Assembly (NCBI GenBank): GCA_900315975.1
Contig: ONBA01000005.1
Span: 48,445 to 112,444 of the forward strand
Source: an uncultured Ruminococcus sp.
GTDB lineage: Bacteria; Bacillota_A; Clostridia; Oscillospirales; Ruminococcaceae
Length of the DNA: 64,000 nucleotides
Direction of reading: 5' to 3'
Positions 51,888 through 60,757 of the stretch are shown here, piece after piece. Position 1 is the first letter of the stretch. Each line of letters begins with the position of its first letter. The notes beneath the pieces were generated by a model. That model was not told the DNA's origin, did no database searches, and saw nothing but the letters and a program-made list of their open reading frames with translations. The position numbers and the translations under genes are program-made.

Positions 51888-51916
51888 ATTATATCATACT
51901 TTACTGTTTATGTCAA
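51888..51916 (-). promoter_or_regulatory. Consensus promoter of uppP
   Basis: On the complement TTGACA (51911-51916), 17 bases, TATAAT (51888-51893); it starts 4 bases after the stop of the Crp/Fnr gene. Confidence 0.85.
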
Positions 51917-51920
51917 ATCA

Positions 51921-52580
51921 TCAGTCATTATTACCCGCAAGCCGGAATTTTCTCTTTGAAATTGTCAGAACTCCTGATTTTTTCAGCTTTGCGATTTCTC
52001 GCTGAAGTGCACTCCTGTTGACACAGAGATAGTCCGACAGTGCCGTAGTTGAGAACGGTATCTGCGGTGATTTTCCGTCAGGAGTATTGTCTTTGGTAAT
52101 CTGAAGGAAGCTGATAAGTTTATCCTCGATAGTCCGCTGACTGAGTACCTCTATCCTCTCGCTGAGGGCAATAGTTTTTTCCGACATAAGCATAAGCAGA
52201 TTTTCTACTACCATCGAGTGACACTGGCACGCTTTCTCACAGCGTTTCAGTATCTCCTCACGCCTTACAAATAGAATTTCGCAATCTGTCTCTGCAACTA
52301 TCTCGACCGAGTTCCTGTGAGTACCGGAATACGTAAAAAATTCACCAAATATTCCCTGTTCGCCAAGCTTTTCAACTATAGTACGAACTCCGTTGATATC
52401 GTATCTGACCATGTTGGCAGTTCCGCTGAGTACTATGCCTACCTTGTCGATATTGCGTGAAAAATCAACAATACAGCTGCCCGCACGGTATTTTTTAACC
52501 TCAATATTGAAGCACGACATCATACGTTTGCAGTCAACAGAATCGACTCCTTTAAATAAAATGTTTTGTTCTGGTAACAT
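51921..52580 (-). CDS. Crp/Fnr-family transcriptional regulator
   Basis: A 219-residue Crp/Fnr protein. A cyclic-nucleotide-binding-like beta roll (about 20-120: VDFSRNIDKVGIVLSGTANM, GEFFTYSGTHRNSVEIVAET) is followed by a long dimer helix and a winged helix-turn-helix (about 150-215: FSTTALSDYLCVNRSALQRE). The E-x-x-S-x-x-R face here reads NRSALQRE. The roll lacks the full cAMP pocket, and no Fnr-like N-terminal Cys cluster is seen. AAAGGAG precedes the ATG. A palindrome lies in its leader. Neighbouring rubrerythrin suggests a redox or nitrosative-stress role (HcpR-like); inference. Confidence 0.9.
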   Translation of the reverse strand: MLPEQNILFKGVDSVDCKRMMSCFNIEVKKYRAGSCIVDFSRNIDKVGIVLSGTANMVRYDINGVRTIVEKLGEQGIFGEFFTYSGTHRNSVEIVAETDCEILFVRREEILKRCEKACQCHSMVVENLLMLMSEKTIALSERIEVLSQRTIEDKLISFLQITKDNTPDGKSPQIPFSTTALSDYLCVNRSALQREIAKLKKSGVLTISKRKFRLAGNND

Positions 52581-52594
52581 AAAATTTTCTCCTT

Positions 52595-52610
52595 TGTTGC
52601 AAATGCAACA
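52595..52610. promoter_or_regulatory. Palindromic operator in the leader of the Crp/Fnr gene
   Basis: TGTTGC-AAAT-GCAACA, perfect 6-4-6. It lies about 10-25 bases downstream of the predicted start and directly before the AGGAG ribosome site, so a bound protein would block elongation. The size and symmetry fit a Crp/Fnr dimer, hence autoregulation. Confidence 0.7.
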
Positions 52611-52627
52611 GATTTTTTGCTTTTATT

Positions 52628-52656
52628 ATGATACAATATATTCAGACAATTGTCAA
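52628..52656 (-). promoter_or_regulatory. Promoter of the Crp/Fnr gene
   Basis: On the complement TTGACA (52651-52656), 17 bases, TATCAT (52628-52633). Confidence 0.8.
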
Positions 52657-52711
52657 GCATAATCATTCTTTAAGCTTCATTTTTATGAATAATACACAGG
52701 AGGCGCTTGAT

Positions 52712-52975
52712 ATGAAGGTTAATATCATCGGTGAACAGATCTCTCAGCAGGAGATCGACGCTTACATCGATTACGGCAAAAATAAGTACAAGAACAGAGA
52801 GATATCTGAAATGACTGTCAAAACTGACGGCGATTTCGTCGACCTCAAGTTTGAATTCGCTGACGTTCCTTTCGACAGGATCAGACGCATTACCGGCTAT
52901 CTCGTCGGCACTCTCGACCGCTTCAACGATGGTAAACGCGCTGAAGAACACGACAGAGTCAAGCATAACGTATAA
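52712..52975 (+). CDS. Small NrdD-like protein (anaerobic ribonucleotide reductase motif)
   Basis: An 87-residue protein. The N-terminal part ([20 protein letters not shown]) is followed by the block [20 protein letters not shown], which resembles the short segment found in anaerobic ribonucleoside-triphosphate reductases (NrdD) and in small proteins annotated after it. It is far too short for a reductase and lacks the glycyl-radical site, so it is at most a regulatory or accessory piece. AGGAGG lies 9 bases before the ATG. It is divergent from the Crp/Fnr gene and is followed by rubrerythrin. Confidence 0.7.
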   Translation: MKVNIIGEQISQQEIDAYIDYGKNKYKNREISEMTVKTDGDFVDLKFEFADVPFDRIRRITGYLVGTLDRFNDGKRAEEHDRVKHNV

Positions 52976-52977
52976 TC

Positions 52978-53011
52978 GCTCCGGAAGTTCTGACGATTTC
53001 CGCAGCTTTTT
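52978..53011 (+). terminator. Terminator-like hairpin after the NrdD-like gene
   Basis: GCT-C-CGGAA / TTCCG-C-AGC with one internal mismatch, followed by TTTTTAT. It may separate this gene from rubrerythrin. Confidence 0.6.
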
Positions 53012-53046
53012 ATAACACTAATCTTACTAAAACGGAGGAAAATTTT

Positions 53047-53598
53047 ATGGCAAAGTATGTATGTCCCGTATGCGGATACGTTCACGAAGGAGACGCTCCG
53101 CCTGAGAAATGTCCGCAGTGCAACGTTCCCGGTTCAAAGTTCATCGAGAAGAAGGACGAGAGTGAACTCGTTTACGCTGCTGAGCACGTTCTCGGTGTTG
53201 CCAAGAACGTTACTGACCCCGAGATTCTCGACGGTCTCCGCTCTAACTTCACCGGCGAATGTACAGAAGTTGGTATGTACCTCGCTATGGCAAGAGTTGC
53301 CTACAGAGAAGGTTACCCTGAAATAGGCGCATACTGGGAAAAGGCTGCTTTTGAAGAGGCTGAGCACGCTGCTAAGTTCGCAGAGCTCCTCGGTGAAGTT
53401 CTTTCCGATTCTACTAAGGAAAACCTTGAGAAGAGAATAGCTGCTGAGCACGGCGCTACAGAGGGCAAGTTCAAGCTCGCTAAGAAGGCTAAGGAACTCA
53501 ATCTCGACGCTATCCATGACACTGTTCACGAAATGGCAAGAGACGAAGCTCGTCACGGTAAGGCTTTCGAGGGTCTCCTCAAGAGATATTTCGGCTGA
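53047..53598 (+). CDS. Reverse rubrerythrin
   Basis: A 183-residue rubrerythrin with the rubredoxin domain first: [12 protein letters not shown] and [13 protein letters not shown] bind one iron (about 1-35). The diiron four-helix bundle follows (about 55-180), with the Glu and His ligands in [24 protein letters not shown] and [11 protein letters not shown]. This domain order defines reverse rubrerythrins, known as NADH-linked peroxidases of clostridia. ACGGAGG lies before the ATG. It scavenges hydrogen peroxide in a strict anaerobe, and a strong terminator follows. Confidence 0.95.
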   Translation: MAKYVCPVCGYVHEGDAPPEKCPQCNVPGSKFIEKKDESELVYAAEHVLGVAKNVTDPEILDGLRSNFTGECTEVGMYLAMARVAYREGYPEIGAYWEKAAFEEAEHAAKFAELLGEVLSDSTKENLEKRIAAEHGATEGKFKLAKKAKELNLDAIHDTVHEMARDEARHGKAFEGLLKRYFG

Positions 53599-53632
53599 TA
53601 TTTTCAGACATCTTCTTTAAAGAATACATAAA

Positions 53633-53657
53633 AAAGGACTGCTTCATGCAGTCCTTT
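53633..53657. terminator. Bidirectional terminator between rubrerythrin and the VWA-FHA gene
   Basis: AAAGGACTGC / GCAGTCCTTT with a TTCAT loop and T-runs on both sides. Confidence 0.9.
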
Positions 53658-53662
53658 TACTT

Positions 53663-55330
53663 TTATTCCCAACGAATTATCATTGATGTATGACCGGCAG
53701 ATACTTCGGCACCCTTATTGATTTCGGCTCCGTTTATTCCTACCTTTTCACCGTTTACATATGTTCCTGTAAGCGAATTATTATCAGTAATAAAGCATCT
53801 TCCTTCTATGTATTCAATGGTGAAATGTACTCGCGACATATTCATATCGTTGAAGAAAATGTCGTTCTCCTGTGAGCGACCAACTACTACCTTGTCACGG
53901 ATATTTACCCTGAGAGTACGTCCGTCGTTTACTCTGATTATCATATGATGCGGTACAATATTCTTGTCATCATCCTGTCTGCTTCCTGAGTTATCACCGA
54001 CATCGTCATTTTTCTTCTTGCGGAACGCAAAGCCGAGTATTGCAAGCAGAACAGCAATTACAAGTATAACCGCCGCAAAGATAAGATATGTCATGGTCTT
54101 ATCGTTTTGGTACGGGTCTTCAGTTTCGATGAACTCTTCGGTTTCTTCACCTTTCAGATTAAGCGACATGGTTCCTGTAAGAGGATTGTTCTCGTTCGAG
54201 ATATCATAAATATCTCTTGTTGACAGCATATAGTCGGAAGAGTCGATTTCATTCTTAGTATTTATTATTACACTGAATTCACCGTCTTCCTCGCCGTAAA
54301 TTACCGACTCGACAGGAAAATCACTATAGTGCCTTTTCAGTGTATAGTTTTCGATATTGTCGGCTCCGCGGACATTCTCACTGAATCCAACTTTGAACTG
54401 TGTATCCGATATCTTTTCAAAGTAAGTCATCTCCGGAGGCGCAAGGTCAGGTATCCATCTCACCGGAAGCACTGAAAAAGAACTGCTGTAATTCTGTGCA
54501 AGACATCTTACAGTTATCGTTCTTTTGTCACCGACAAGGTTATTCTCAGCCTTGCCCTTTATTACCTTACAGCTTGTAAGACGTTCACCGAGTTCGTCAA
54601 AAACTGTCTCACACTGGTCAGCCGTGAACGGCGTCATGTCACCGCCTGTTCTCTTGGCTAATTCTCCGAACGAACCGAGGTCAGAACCATAGTTTCCGCT
54701 GATTCCCAGTGCATACACCGGAACTCCGGTATTAATCAGTTTTACAGCTACATCTTCAAAAGTCGCTCTTCCGTCAGAGTCGTCAAGTCCGTCTGAAACG
54801 GCAATTACTATGTTTCTGACGCCATAGTTTGAATTCTTTGATACTATGTCATCGTTCACGTTTTCAAGCGCTTCATATAAAAATGTATCCTGTTTATTGT
54901 TTTCAAACGAATCGACTGCTTCGCTGTATCCCTCGTCAGCGATACTTCCGGTAAAAAGCGTTTCAAGAGTACCGATAGATATAAGGTTTACCATATCAGT
55001 TTCACGTATGAAGCCGCAGTTGTTTTTCAGTGCATTCTTCACAGCACTCATCTGCGGTTCTGTAACCGAACCGGAATCATCTATAAGCAGGTAATAACAA
55101 GCCTGCATATCCGTTGAGAGGAACGGCTTAGGCTCAGATGTTTCGAGGGGAACATTGTCAAGAAGGAGTTCAACATTTCCCTCGCCAGTATCAGATGTAT
55201 AGAAAACATTTATGTCGGGCATTTCGGTCTGTATCTGTTCCACGCTGAATGCCGATGCACACATCGGAAAAGCTGATATCACTGCTGCTGAGAGTATCGC
55301 AGATGCAGAAACAGCAAGTTTTTTTATCAT
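53663..55330 (-). CDS. Exported VWA-domain protein with cytoplasmic FHA domain
   Basis: A 555-residue protein. A signal peptide (about 1-28, ending ASAFS) is followed by a von Willebrand A domain (about 65-255) with a MIDAS-type YLLIDDSGSVTEPQ motif and IVIAVSDGLDDSDG. An Ig-like domain (about 295-390, PPEMTYFEKISDTQFKVGFS) follows, one transmembrane helix (about 413-436, YLIFAAVILVIAVLLAILGF), and a cytoplasmic FHA domain (about 465-550: VVVGRSQENDIFF, MSRVHFTIEYI, NSLTGTYVNGE). FHA binds phosphothreonine. The protein could link an outside ligand to a Ser/Thr kinase system inside; no kinase gene is nearby. Confidence 0.9.
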   Translation of the reverse strand: MIKKLAVSASAILSAAVISAFPMCASAFSVEQIQTEMPDINVFYTSDTGEGNVELLLDNVPLETSEPKPFLSTDMQACYYLLIDDSGSVTEPQMSAVKNALKNNCGFIRETDMVNLISIGTLETLFTGSIADEGYSEAVDSFENNKQDTFLYEALENVNDDIVSKNSNYGVRNIVIAVSDGLDDSDGRATFEDVAVKLINTGVPVYALGISGNYGSDLGSFGELAKRTGGDMTPFTADQCETVFDELGERLTSCKVIKGKAENNLVGDKRTITVRCLAQNYSSSFSVLPVRWIPDLAPPEMTYFEKISDTQFKVGFSENVRGADNIENYTLKRHYSDFPVESVIYGEEDGEFSVIINTKNEIDSSDYMLSTRDIYDISNENNPLTGTMSLNLKGEETEEFIETEDPYQNDKTMTYLIFAAVILVIAVLLAILGFAFRKKKNDDVGDNSGSRQDDDKNIVPHHMIIRVNDGRTLRVNIRDKVVVGRSQENDIFFNDMNMSRVHFTIEYIEGRCFITDNNSLTGTYVNGEKVGINGAEINKGAEVSAGHTSMIIRWE

Positions 55331-55382
55331 AAGAGGACCTCCTCATATAGATATTTTTTTGTCGCCAGCATTATTCCCTGAT

Positions 55383-55411
55383 ATTATATCACTTATTGCA
55401 TATTTTTTCAA
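55383..55411 (-). promoter_or_regulatory. Promoter of the VWA-FHA gene
   Basis: On the complement TTGAAA (55406-55411), 17 bases, TATAAT (55383-55388). Confidence 0.75.
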
Positions 55412-55454
55412 GTGTATTTTAATATTTCTTATAAAAAATTTAAAATTTGCACGG

Positions 55455-57842
55455 TTATTTTTCAATCTTTGAAAACACTTTTCTAACGCCCTCAACAAAA
55501 ATCGTAAGATACCTTAGCATCGGCTCGGCAATTATTGCAAAATTCACACAGAGCAGTACACACTGTACTGACATTCCCCCTACTCCGAAGAAACTGCTGA
55601 GGTATATCATGCTTAGCGCGAGAAGAAGTCCGCACATTACCCATATGCCCCATTTGAGTGTATTCATCGGCTTGCTTATACGGAAAAGTATCATCATGCC
55701 GACTACACTGAGAAGTATAGTTGAAGCTGTCGAAATATCGGTCTGTTTCGAGTTGAAGATATTCCCGAAGAATATCATCGCCGCTACTATTATCGCGTCA
55801 ACGATTCCGGCAGGCAGTGCTTTCAGCAGTATGTTGCTCATGAACTTGCCTTTTATGAGTTCGTGATTCGGTATCTGTGACAGACAAAGTCCGGGCAGTC
55901 CTATAGTGAAGACGCTTATCAGCGATATCTGCGCAGGCTTTAGCGGATAGCGTATACTCAGGAATATAGCCATTGCAGACATCAGCAGTGAGAATATATT
56001 CTTTACAAGGAACAGACTTCCTGAACGTTCAAGGTTGTTGACAACTTTTCGTCCCTCCATTACTACATCAGGCATTTTTGAAAAATCAGATTCAAGCAGT
56101 ACAAGCTGTGACGACTGCGCCGCCGCTTCACTTCCCGATGCCATTGCTACTGAACAGTCAGCGTCTTTGAGTGCGAGAACGTCGTTTACTCCGTCTCCGG
56201 TCATTGCAACCGTCCTGCCGGCTTCTTTGAGTGCACGTACAAACATACGCTTCTGCTCAGGAGTCACTCTGCCGAACACAGTGTAATTTATCACTGCGCT
56301 CTTTATTGCTTCCTCAGTTTTAAGAGTTGATGCGTCAATGTAGCGCTCGGCGTTAGCTATTCCTGCCTGTCGTGCTATCTCAGACACTGTTATCGGATTA
56401 TCGCCCGATATTACCTTTATCTCTACTCCCTGTTCAGCAAAAAACCTGAACGTATCAGGTGCGTTTTTACGTATCGGATTAGCGAGAAGCATGAAGCAGT
56501 AAGGCTCAAATTCAGCGGTAAGTTCCTTGCCGTCAACACTTCCGCTGTATCTGCCGAACACGAGTACACGGTAGCCTTTGCGGCTGTTTTTCTTTATTAT
56601 TTCAGCGTAATCCGCCGCCGTCTCCTTCATTATGAACTCCGGCGCACCAAGTACGTATGTGCCGCTTTCAAGTGATGTACTGCTGTATTTGAACTCGGAC
56701 GAGAAGCCGGTATAGCTGAGTATACTCTGTCCGGTCGGGGTGCAGAAACGGCTCTTGACAGCTATCATAGTCGCATTATCGGCAGCCTGTGCTGCTGCAA
56801 AGTCACTGATGACACTCTCCAAAGAAGTTTCATCTATCCCGTCATTTACCGGTATCACTGACAATACACTCATTTTGCTCTCGGTTATAGTTCCTGTCTT
56901 GTCAACGCAGAGAACGTCAACACGGGCAAGAGTTTCGATACACTTCATGTCGTGCACGAGAACCTTTCCCATAGCAAGCCGCATCGCACTTATTGCAAGA
57001 GTTGTACTCGCAAGCAGGAAAAGTCCCTCCGGAATCATTCCTATCACAGCCGCAACCATAGACTGTATACTTCCGCTGACAGCTCTGCCCTCAATAAAGT
57101 GCTGCTGATAGAATAGCAGAAAGCCGATGGGAATTATGATTATTCCCGCTATTTTTACTATCTTGTTGAGTGAGCGTATCATCTCTGACTGCTCTCCCTT
57201 GCGGGTCTTTTTTGCCTGAATCGTCAGGCGGGAAATGTACGAATCTTCGCCTACTCGTTCAAGTCTTGCGCGGCATGAACCTGATACGATAAAGCTTCCG
57301 GACATGAGAGTGTCACCTGCCGACTTCACTATTTCATCGGATTCACCGGTAAGAAGCGATTCGTTGACTGATACAGTTCCGTCAATGACTATCGCGTCTG
57401 CACTTATCTGATTTCCTGCACGGAATACCGCAATATCGTCTATCACAACGTCACGCGAAGGTATACTCTCTTCCCTGCCGTCACGTATGACCGCAGTAGT
57501 CGGAGCATTCATCATAGAAAGCTTGTCCAGTACACGTTTCGAGCGAAGCTCCTGAATTATGCCTATAAGCGTGTTTGCAATGATTATCGGCATGAATGAA
57601 AGGTCGCGGTAAGTACCGGCATAGATTATGAGTCCGGCAAGTATCAGGAATATGAAGTTGAAGTATGTGAAAACGTTGTCTGCAACTATTTCCCCGACTG
57701 ACTTTGAAGGAGGTTCAGGCGGAGTATTATCATAACCGGTCTCTCTGCGTATCATGACCTGCTCCGATGTCAGACCGCAGTCCGGCGAAGCAGTGATTCT
57801 TTCCGGAGGTTCGGGAGAACGGTGATTCTTTTTCTTGCTCAT
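55455..57842 (-). CDS. P-type ATPase, CtpE-like (probable calcium)
   Basis: A 795-residue P-type ATPase. The phosphorylation motif VLCVDKTGTITESKM, TGES in LLTGESDEIV, and TGDGVNDVLALKDADCSVAM are intact. The N-terminus (GLTSEQVMIRRETGYDNTPP, NVFTYFNFIFLILAGLI) matches the CtpE branch, whose mycobacterial member transports calcium, and it lacks heavy-metal-binding CxxC or CPC motifs. Four or more C-terminal helices follow. GAGGG lies before the ATG. Substrate is inferred from family only; it could also be another divalent cation. Confidence 0.88.
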   Translation of the reverse strand: MSKKKNHRSPEPPERITASPDCGLTSEQVMIRRETGYDNTPPEPPSKSVGEIVADNVFTYFNFIFLILAGLIIYAGTYRDLSFMPIIIANTLIGIIQELRSKRVLDKLSMMNAPTTAVIRDGREESIPSRDVVIDDIAVFRAGNQISADAIVIDGTVSVNESLLTGESDEIVKSAGDTLMSGSFIVSGSCRARLERVGEDSYISRLTIQAKKTRKGEQSEMIRSLNKIVKIAGIIIIPIGFLLFYQQHFIEGRAVSGSIQSMVAAVIGMIPEGLFLLASTTLAISAMRLAMGKVLVHDMKCIETLARVDVLCVDKTGTITESKMSVLSVIPVNDGIDETSLESVISDFAAAQAADNATMIAVKSRFCTPTGQSILSYTGFSSEFKYSSTSLESGTYVLGAPEFIMKETAADYAEIIKKNSRKGYRVLVFGRYSGSVDGKELTAEFEPYCFMLLANPIRKNAPDTFRFFAEQGVEIKVISGDNPITVSEIARQAGIANAERYIDASTLKTEEAIKSAVINYTVFGRVTPEQKRMFVRALKEAGRTVAMTGDGVNDVLALKDADCSVAMASGSEAAAQSSQLVLLESDFSKMPDVVMEGRKVVNNLERSGSLFLVKNIFSLLMSAMAIFLSIRYPLKPAQISLISVFTIGLPGLCLSQIPNHELIKGKFMSNILLKALPAGIVDAIIVAAMIFFGNIFNSKQTDISTASTILLSVVGMMILFRISKPMNTLKWGIWVMCGLLLALSMIYLSSFFGVGGMSVQCVLLCVNFAIIAEPMLRYLTIFVEGVRKVFSKIEK

Positions 57843-57877
57843 ATATTAAACCCTCTTTTTTTGACAATTACGTGTTT

Positions 57878-57906
57878 ATTATACCACAATTATTTATATA
57901 ATGCAA
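57878..57906 (-). promoter_or_regulatory. Promoter of the CtpE-like ATPase gene
   Basis: On the complement TTGCAT (57901-57906), 17 bases, TATAAT (57878-57883). Confidence 0.8.
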
Positions 57907-57920
57907 TTGAAATCATTTTT

Positions 57921-58098
57921 TAAGGCAACACCGTACAAAGATTGTGCTGAAGATGCGCCGACAGATTTTTCGTCAGATTGTATAGAAATTCCGCAGGCAT
58001 ACTATCGTATGTCAAGGGATTTCTGTGCAAGATGACGGAAAATATGCAAGCAGATTCAGTGCAAAGCCGTCAGGTGGGCTTTGTGCGGTGTTGCCTTA
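57921..58098. repeat. 178-bp palindromic element with 20-bp terminal inverted repeats
   Basis: The ends TAAGGCAACACCGTACAAAG (57921-57940) and its complement at 58079-58098 (CTTTGTGCGGTGTTGCCTTA) match at 19 of 20 bases. The inside also folds back: TTTTCGTCAGATTGTATAGA against TCTGTGCAAGATGACGGAAA, with a small CATAC / GTATG loop near 57995-58010. There is no coding frame with a ribosome site. It looks like a miniature inverted-repeat element or a long hairpin RNA. It lies between two P-type ATPase genes of opposite strand. Confidence 0.85.
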
Positions 58099-58149
58099 AG
58101 TATAACAGATTCATATAGCATTTTTCTGCGTATACTAAGCTAACTATAC

Positions 58150-58178
58150 TTGATTATTTCATAGTAAAGTGGTATAAT
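58150..58178 (+). promoter_or_regulatory. Promoter of copA
   Basis: TTGATT (58150-58155), 17 bases, TATAAT (58173-58178). I see no clear CsoR or CopY operator near it. Confidence 0.75.
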
Positions 58179-58211
58179 ATGTTTGCAGAAACTAATAAAA
58201 AGGTGATTTTT

Positions 58212-60734
58212 ATGGAACAATATAATGTAACAGGCATGAGCTGTGCTGCGTGCAGTGCCAGGGTAGAGAATGCCGTGAAAAAAGTTGACGGTGTGACCTC
58301 CTGTGCAGTAAGTCTGCTGACTAATTCTATGGGAGTTGAGGGTACTGCCTCTCCGGAAGCTATTATCGCCGCTGTTCAGGACGCAGGCTACGGCGCTTCT
58401 AAAAAGGGAGCAGAGTCTGCCGCACAAAACAACGATAGCTCGCTCGCTGATACGGAGTCCCCGAAACTTGCAAAAAGACTTGCCGCTTCGCTCGCATTTC
58501 TGCTTGTGCTGATGTATATTTCAATGGGCAGTCATATGTTCGGCGCTCCCCTGCCGTCATTCTTTGACGGCAACCATATTGCAGTTGCAATCGCTCAGAT
58601 GCTTCTTGCGGCTATTGTCATGGTAATAAATCAGAAGTTCTTCGTCAGCGGTACAAAAAGTCTGCTGAAACGTGCTCCGAATATGGACACTCTCGTCGCA
58701 ATGGGTTCGGGAGTTTCTTTTGCATGGAGTGTTTATGTGCTTTTCTCAATGACAAGAGCTTCCGCAGACGGCGACATGACGCGGTGTGCCGACCTGATGA
58801 ACGACCTCTATTTCGAGTCAGCGGCTATGATAGTTACCCTTATCACAGTCGGTAAACTCCTTGAAGCACGCTCAAAAGGCAAAACTACTGACGCACTGAA
58901 AAGCCTCATGAAGCTCGCTCCGAAAACTGCTAACCTGATTCGTGACGGCAAAGAAGTAACTGTGCCCGCAGGAGAGGTTCTCGCCGGAGACGTATTCGTA
59001 GTGCGTCCCGCTGAAAGCATACCCGTTGACGGAGTTGTAATTGAGGGAAGCAGTGCCGTGAACGAATCTGCTCTCACCGGTGAAAGTATCCCCGCCGATA
59101 AAACCGTGGGAGACAGCGTTTCCGCCGCTACTCTTAATCAGTCGGGATTTCTCAAGTGCCGCGCTACCCGCGTAGGCGAGGATACCACTCTCTCGCAGAT
59201 AATTAAAATGGTAGGAGACGCTGCCGCTACAAAGGCTCCCATTGCAAATACTGCCGACAAAGTCGCAGGTATATTCGTTCCGGCTGTAATCACTATAGCT
59301 GTACTGACAACGATTATATGGCTTCTCGTCGGAGAAAGTACCGCATTCGCACTCGCAAGGGGCATCTCGGTACTTGTTATAAGCTGTCCGTGTGCACTCG
59401 GACTCGCTACACCTGTCGCAATAATGGTCGGAAACGGTGTCGGCGCCCGAAACGGTATACTCTTCAAGACCGCAGTCTCCATTGAAGAGACAGGCAAAAT
59501 GCAAATCGCAGTCCTCGACAAGACAGGCACTATAACTGCCGGTCAACCGGTCGTGACAGACATTATTCCGGCAACAGGTGTAAGTGAAGACGAACTCCTG
59601 CGTTTGGCATACTCACTTGAAATGCGCAGTGAACACCCTCTCGCCCGCGCGGTCGTCGCTCTCGCAGATGAAAAAAATCTTAGTGCGGAAGATGTCAGTG
59701 ACTTTGAAGCACTCGCCGGAAACGGTCTGCACGGTATGGTCGGCGGAGTTGAAATTTGCGGCGGAAGTATGGACTATATAAGCACTGCCGCTAATGTAAG
59801 TGATTCCGAAATCGCTGCGGCACAGTCCCTTGCAAAAGCAGGAAAAACTCCGCTGCTATTCTCTAAAAACGGCATATTCATCGGAATCATCGCTGTCGCG
59901 GACGTAATCAAGGACGACAGCGCTCAGGCTATCCGCGAACTCAAAAATATGGGACTTCGCGTTGTGATGCTGACAGGTGACAACAAAAAAACCGCTGACG
60001 CTATCGGCAGAGAAGCCGGTGTTGATGAAGTCATTGCCGGTGTACTCCCCGACGGTAAGGAGTCTGTTATCCGAAGACTGAAAAAGCTTGGCAAAGTTGC
60101 AATGGTCGGAGACGGTATCAACGATGCCCCTGCCCTTACACGCGCTGATATGGGTATAGCTATCGGCGCAGGTACTGATGTTGCAATTGATGCAGCGGAC
60201 GTAGTCCTAATGAAAAGCCGCCTGAGTGATGTTCCTGCCGCAATTCGTCTCAGCCGTGCCGCCCTCAGAAATATCAAGCAGAACCTGTTCTGGGCTTTCT
60301 TCTACAATGTACTGGGTATTCCTCTCGCTGCCGGAGCGTATATTCATCTCTTCGGCTGGGAACTGAATCCGATGTTTGGTGCCGCAGCTATGAGTCTTTC
60401 AAGTTTCTTTGTCGTTACTAATGCACTGAGGCTTAATCTTGTTGACATACACAATACCAAGCACGACCGACGTATAAAATCTGCTCTGCCGGAATCTGAC
60501 ATTTCTGCTGAATCCGATGAAAAATCGACAAGTATCAGAGTAAAAGGTATGATGTGCGGACACTGTGAAGCTCGCGTAAAAACCGCACTGGAGGAAGTAT
60601 CCGGAATAGAAGAAGCACGTCCGGACCATGAAAGCGGTATTGTAAAATTAGTAATGAATGCTGAAGTCAGCGAATCTGAAATAAAAGACGCTATAGAAAA
60701 AGCCGGGTACAAGTTCAAGGGATATGTCAAATAA
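58212..60734 (+). CDS. copA: Copper-exporting P1B-type ATPase with HMA domains at both ends
   Basis: An 840-residue copper ATPase. HMA domain 1 (about 1-65) has NVTGMSCAACSARVENAVKK. The core shows TGES (LTGESIPADK), the metal-site ISCPCALGLATPVAI and DKTGTITAGQP, plus MVGDGINDAPALTRADMG. A second HMA domain is fused at the C-terminus (about 770-840, IRVKGMMCGHCEARVKTALE). It exports Cu(I). The ATG at 58212 is chosen with AAAAGGTG upstream, because an earlier in-frame ATG at 58179 overlaps the -10. No separate copZ is present; the C-terminal HMA may take that role. Confidence 0.94.
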   Translation: MEQYNVTGMSCAACSARVENAVKKVDGVTSCAVSLLTNSMGVEGTASPEAIIAAVQDAGYGASKKGAESAAQNNDSSLADTESPKLAKRLAASLAFLLVLMYISMGSHMFGAPLPSFFDGNHIAVAIAQMLLAAIVMVINQKFFVSGTKSLLKRAPNMDTLVAMGSGVSFAWSVYVLFSMTRASADGDMTRCADLMNDLYFESAAMIVTLITVGKLLEARSKGKTTDALKSLMKLAPKTANLIRDGKEVTVPAGEVLAGDVFVVRPAESIPVDGVVIEGSSAVNESALTGESIPADKTVGDSVSAATLNQSGFLKCRATRVGEDTTLSQIIKMVGDAAATKAPIANTADKVAGIFVPAVITIAVLTTIIWLLVGESTAFALARGISVLVISCPCALGLATPVAIMVGNGVGARNGILFKTAVSIEETGKMQIAVLDKTGTITAGQPVVTDIIPATGVSEDELLRLAYSLEMRSEHPLARAVVALADEKNLSAEDVSDFEALAGNGLHGMVGGVEICGGSMDYISTAANVSDSEIAAAQSLAKAGKTPLLFSKNGIFIGIIAVADVIKDDSAQAIRELKNMGLRVVMLTGDNKKTADAIGREAGVDEVIAGVLPDGKESVIRRLKKLGKVAMVGDGINDAPALTRADMGIAIGAGTDVAIDAADVVLMKSRLSDVPAAIRLSRAALRNIKQNLFWAFFYNVLGIPLAAGAYIHLFGWELNPMFGAAAMSLSSFFVVTNALRLNLVDIHNTKHDRRIKSALPESDISAESDEKSTSIRVKGMMCGHCEARVKTALEEVSGIEEARPDHESGIVKLVMNAEVSESEIKDAIEKAGYKFKGYVK

Positions 60735-60757
60735 TGTCACCATATATGTGAAGTATA

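Noticed and set aside
58179..58211. An earlier ATG as the start of copA
   Set aside because: It overlaps the TATAAT -10 sequence, so it cannot be in the transcript; the ATG at 58212 has a ribosome site.
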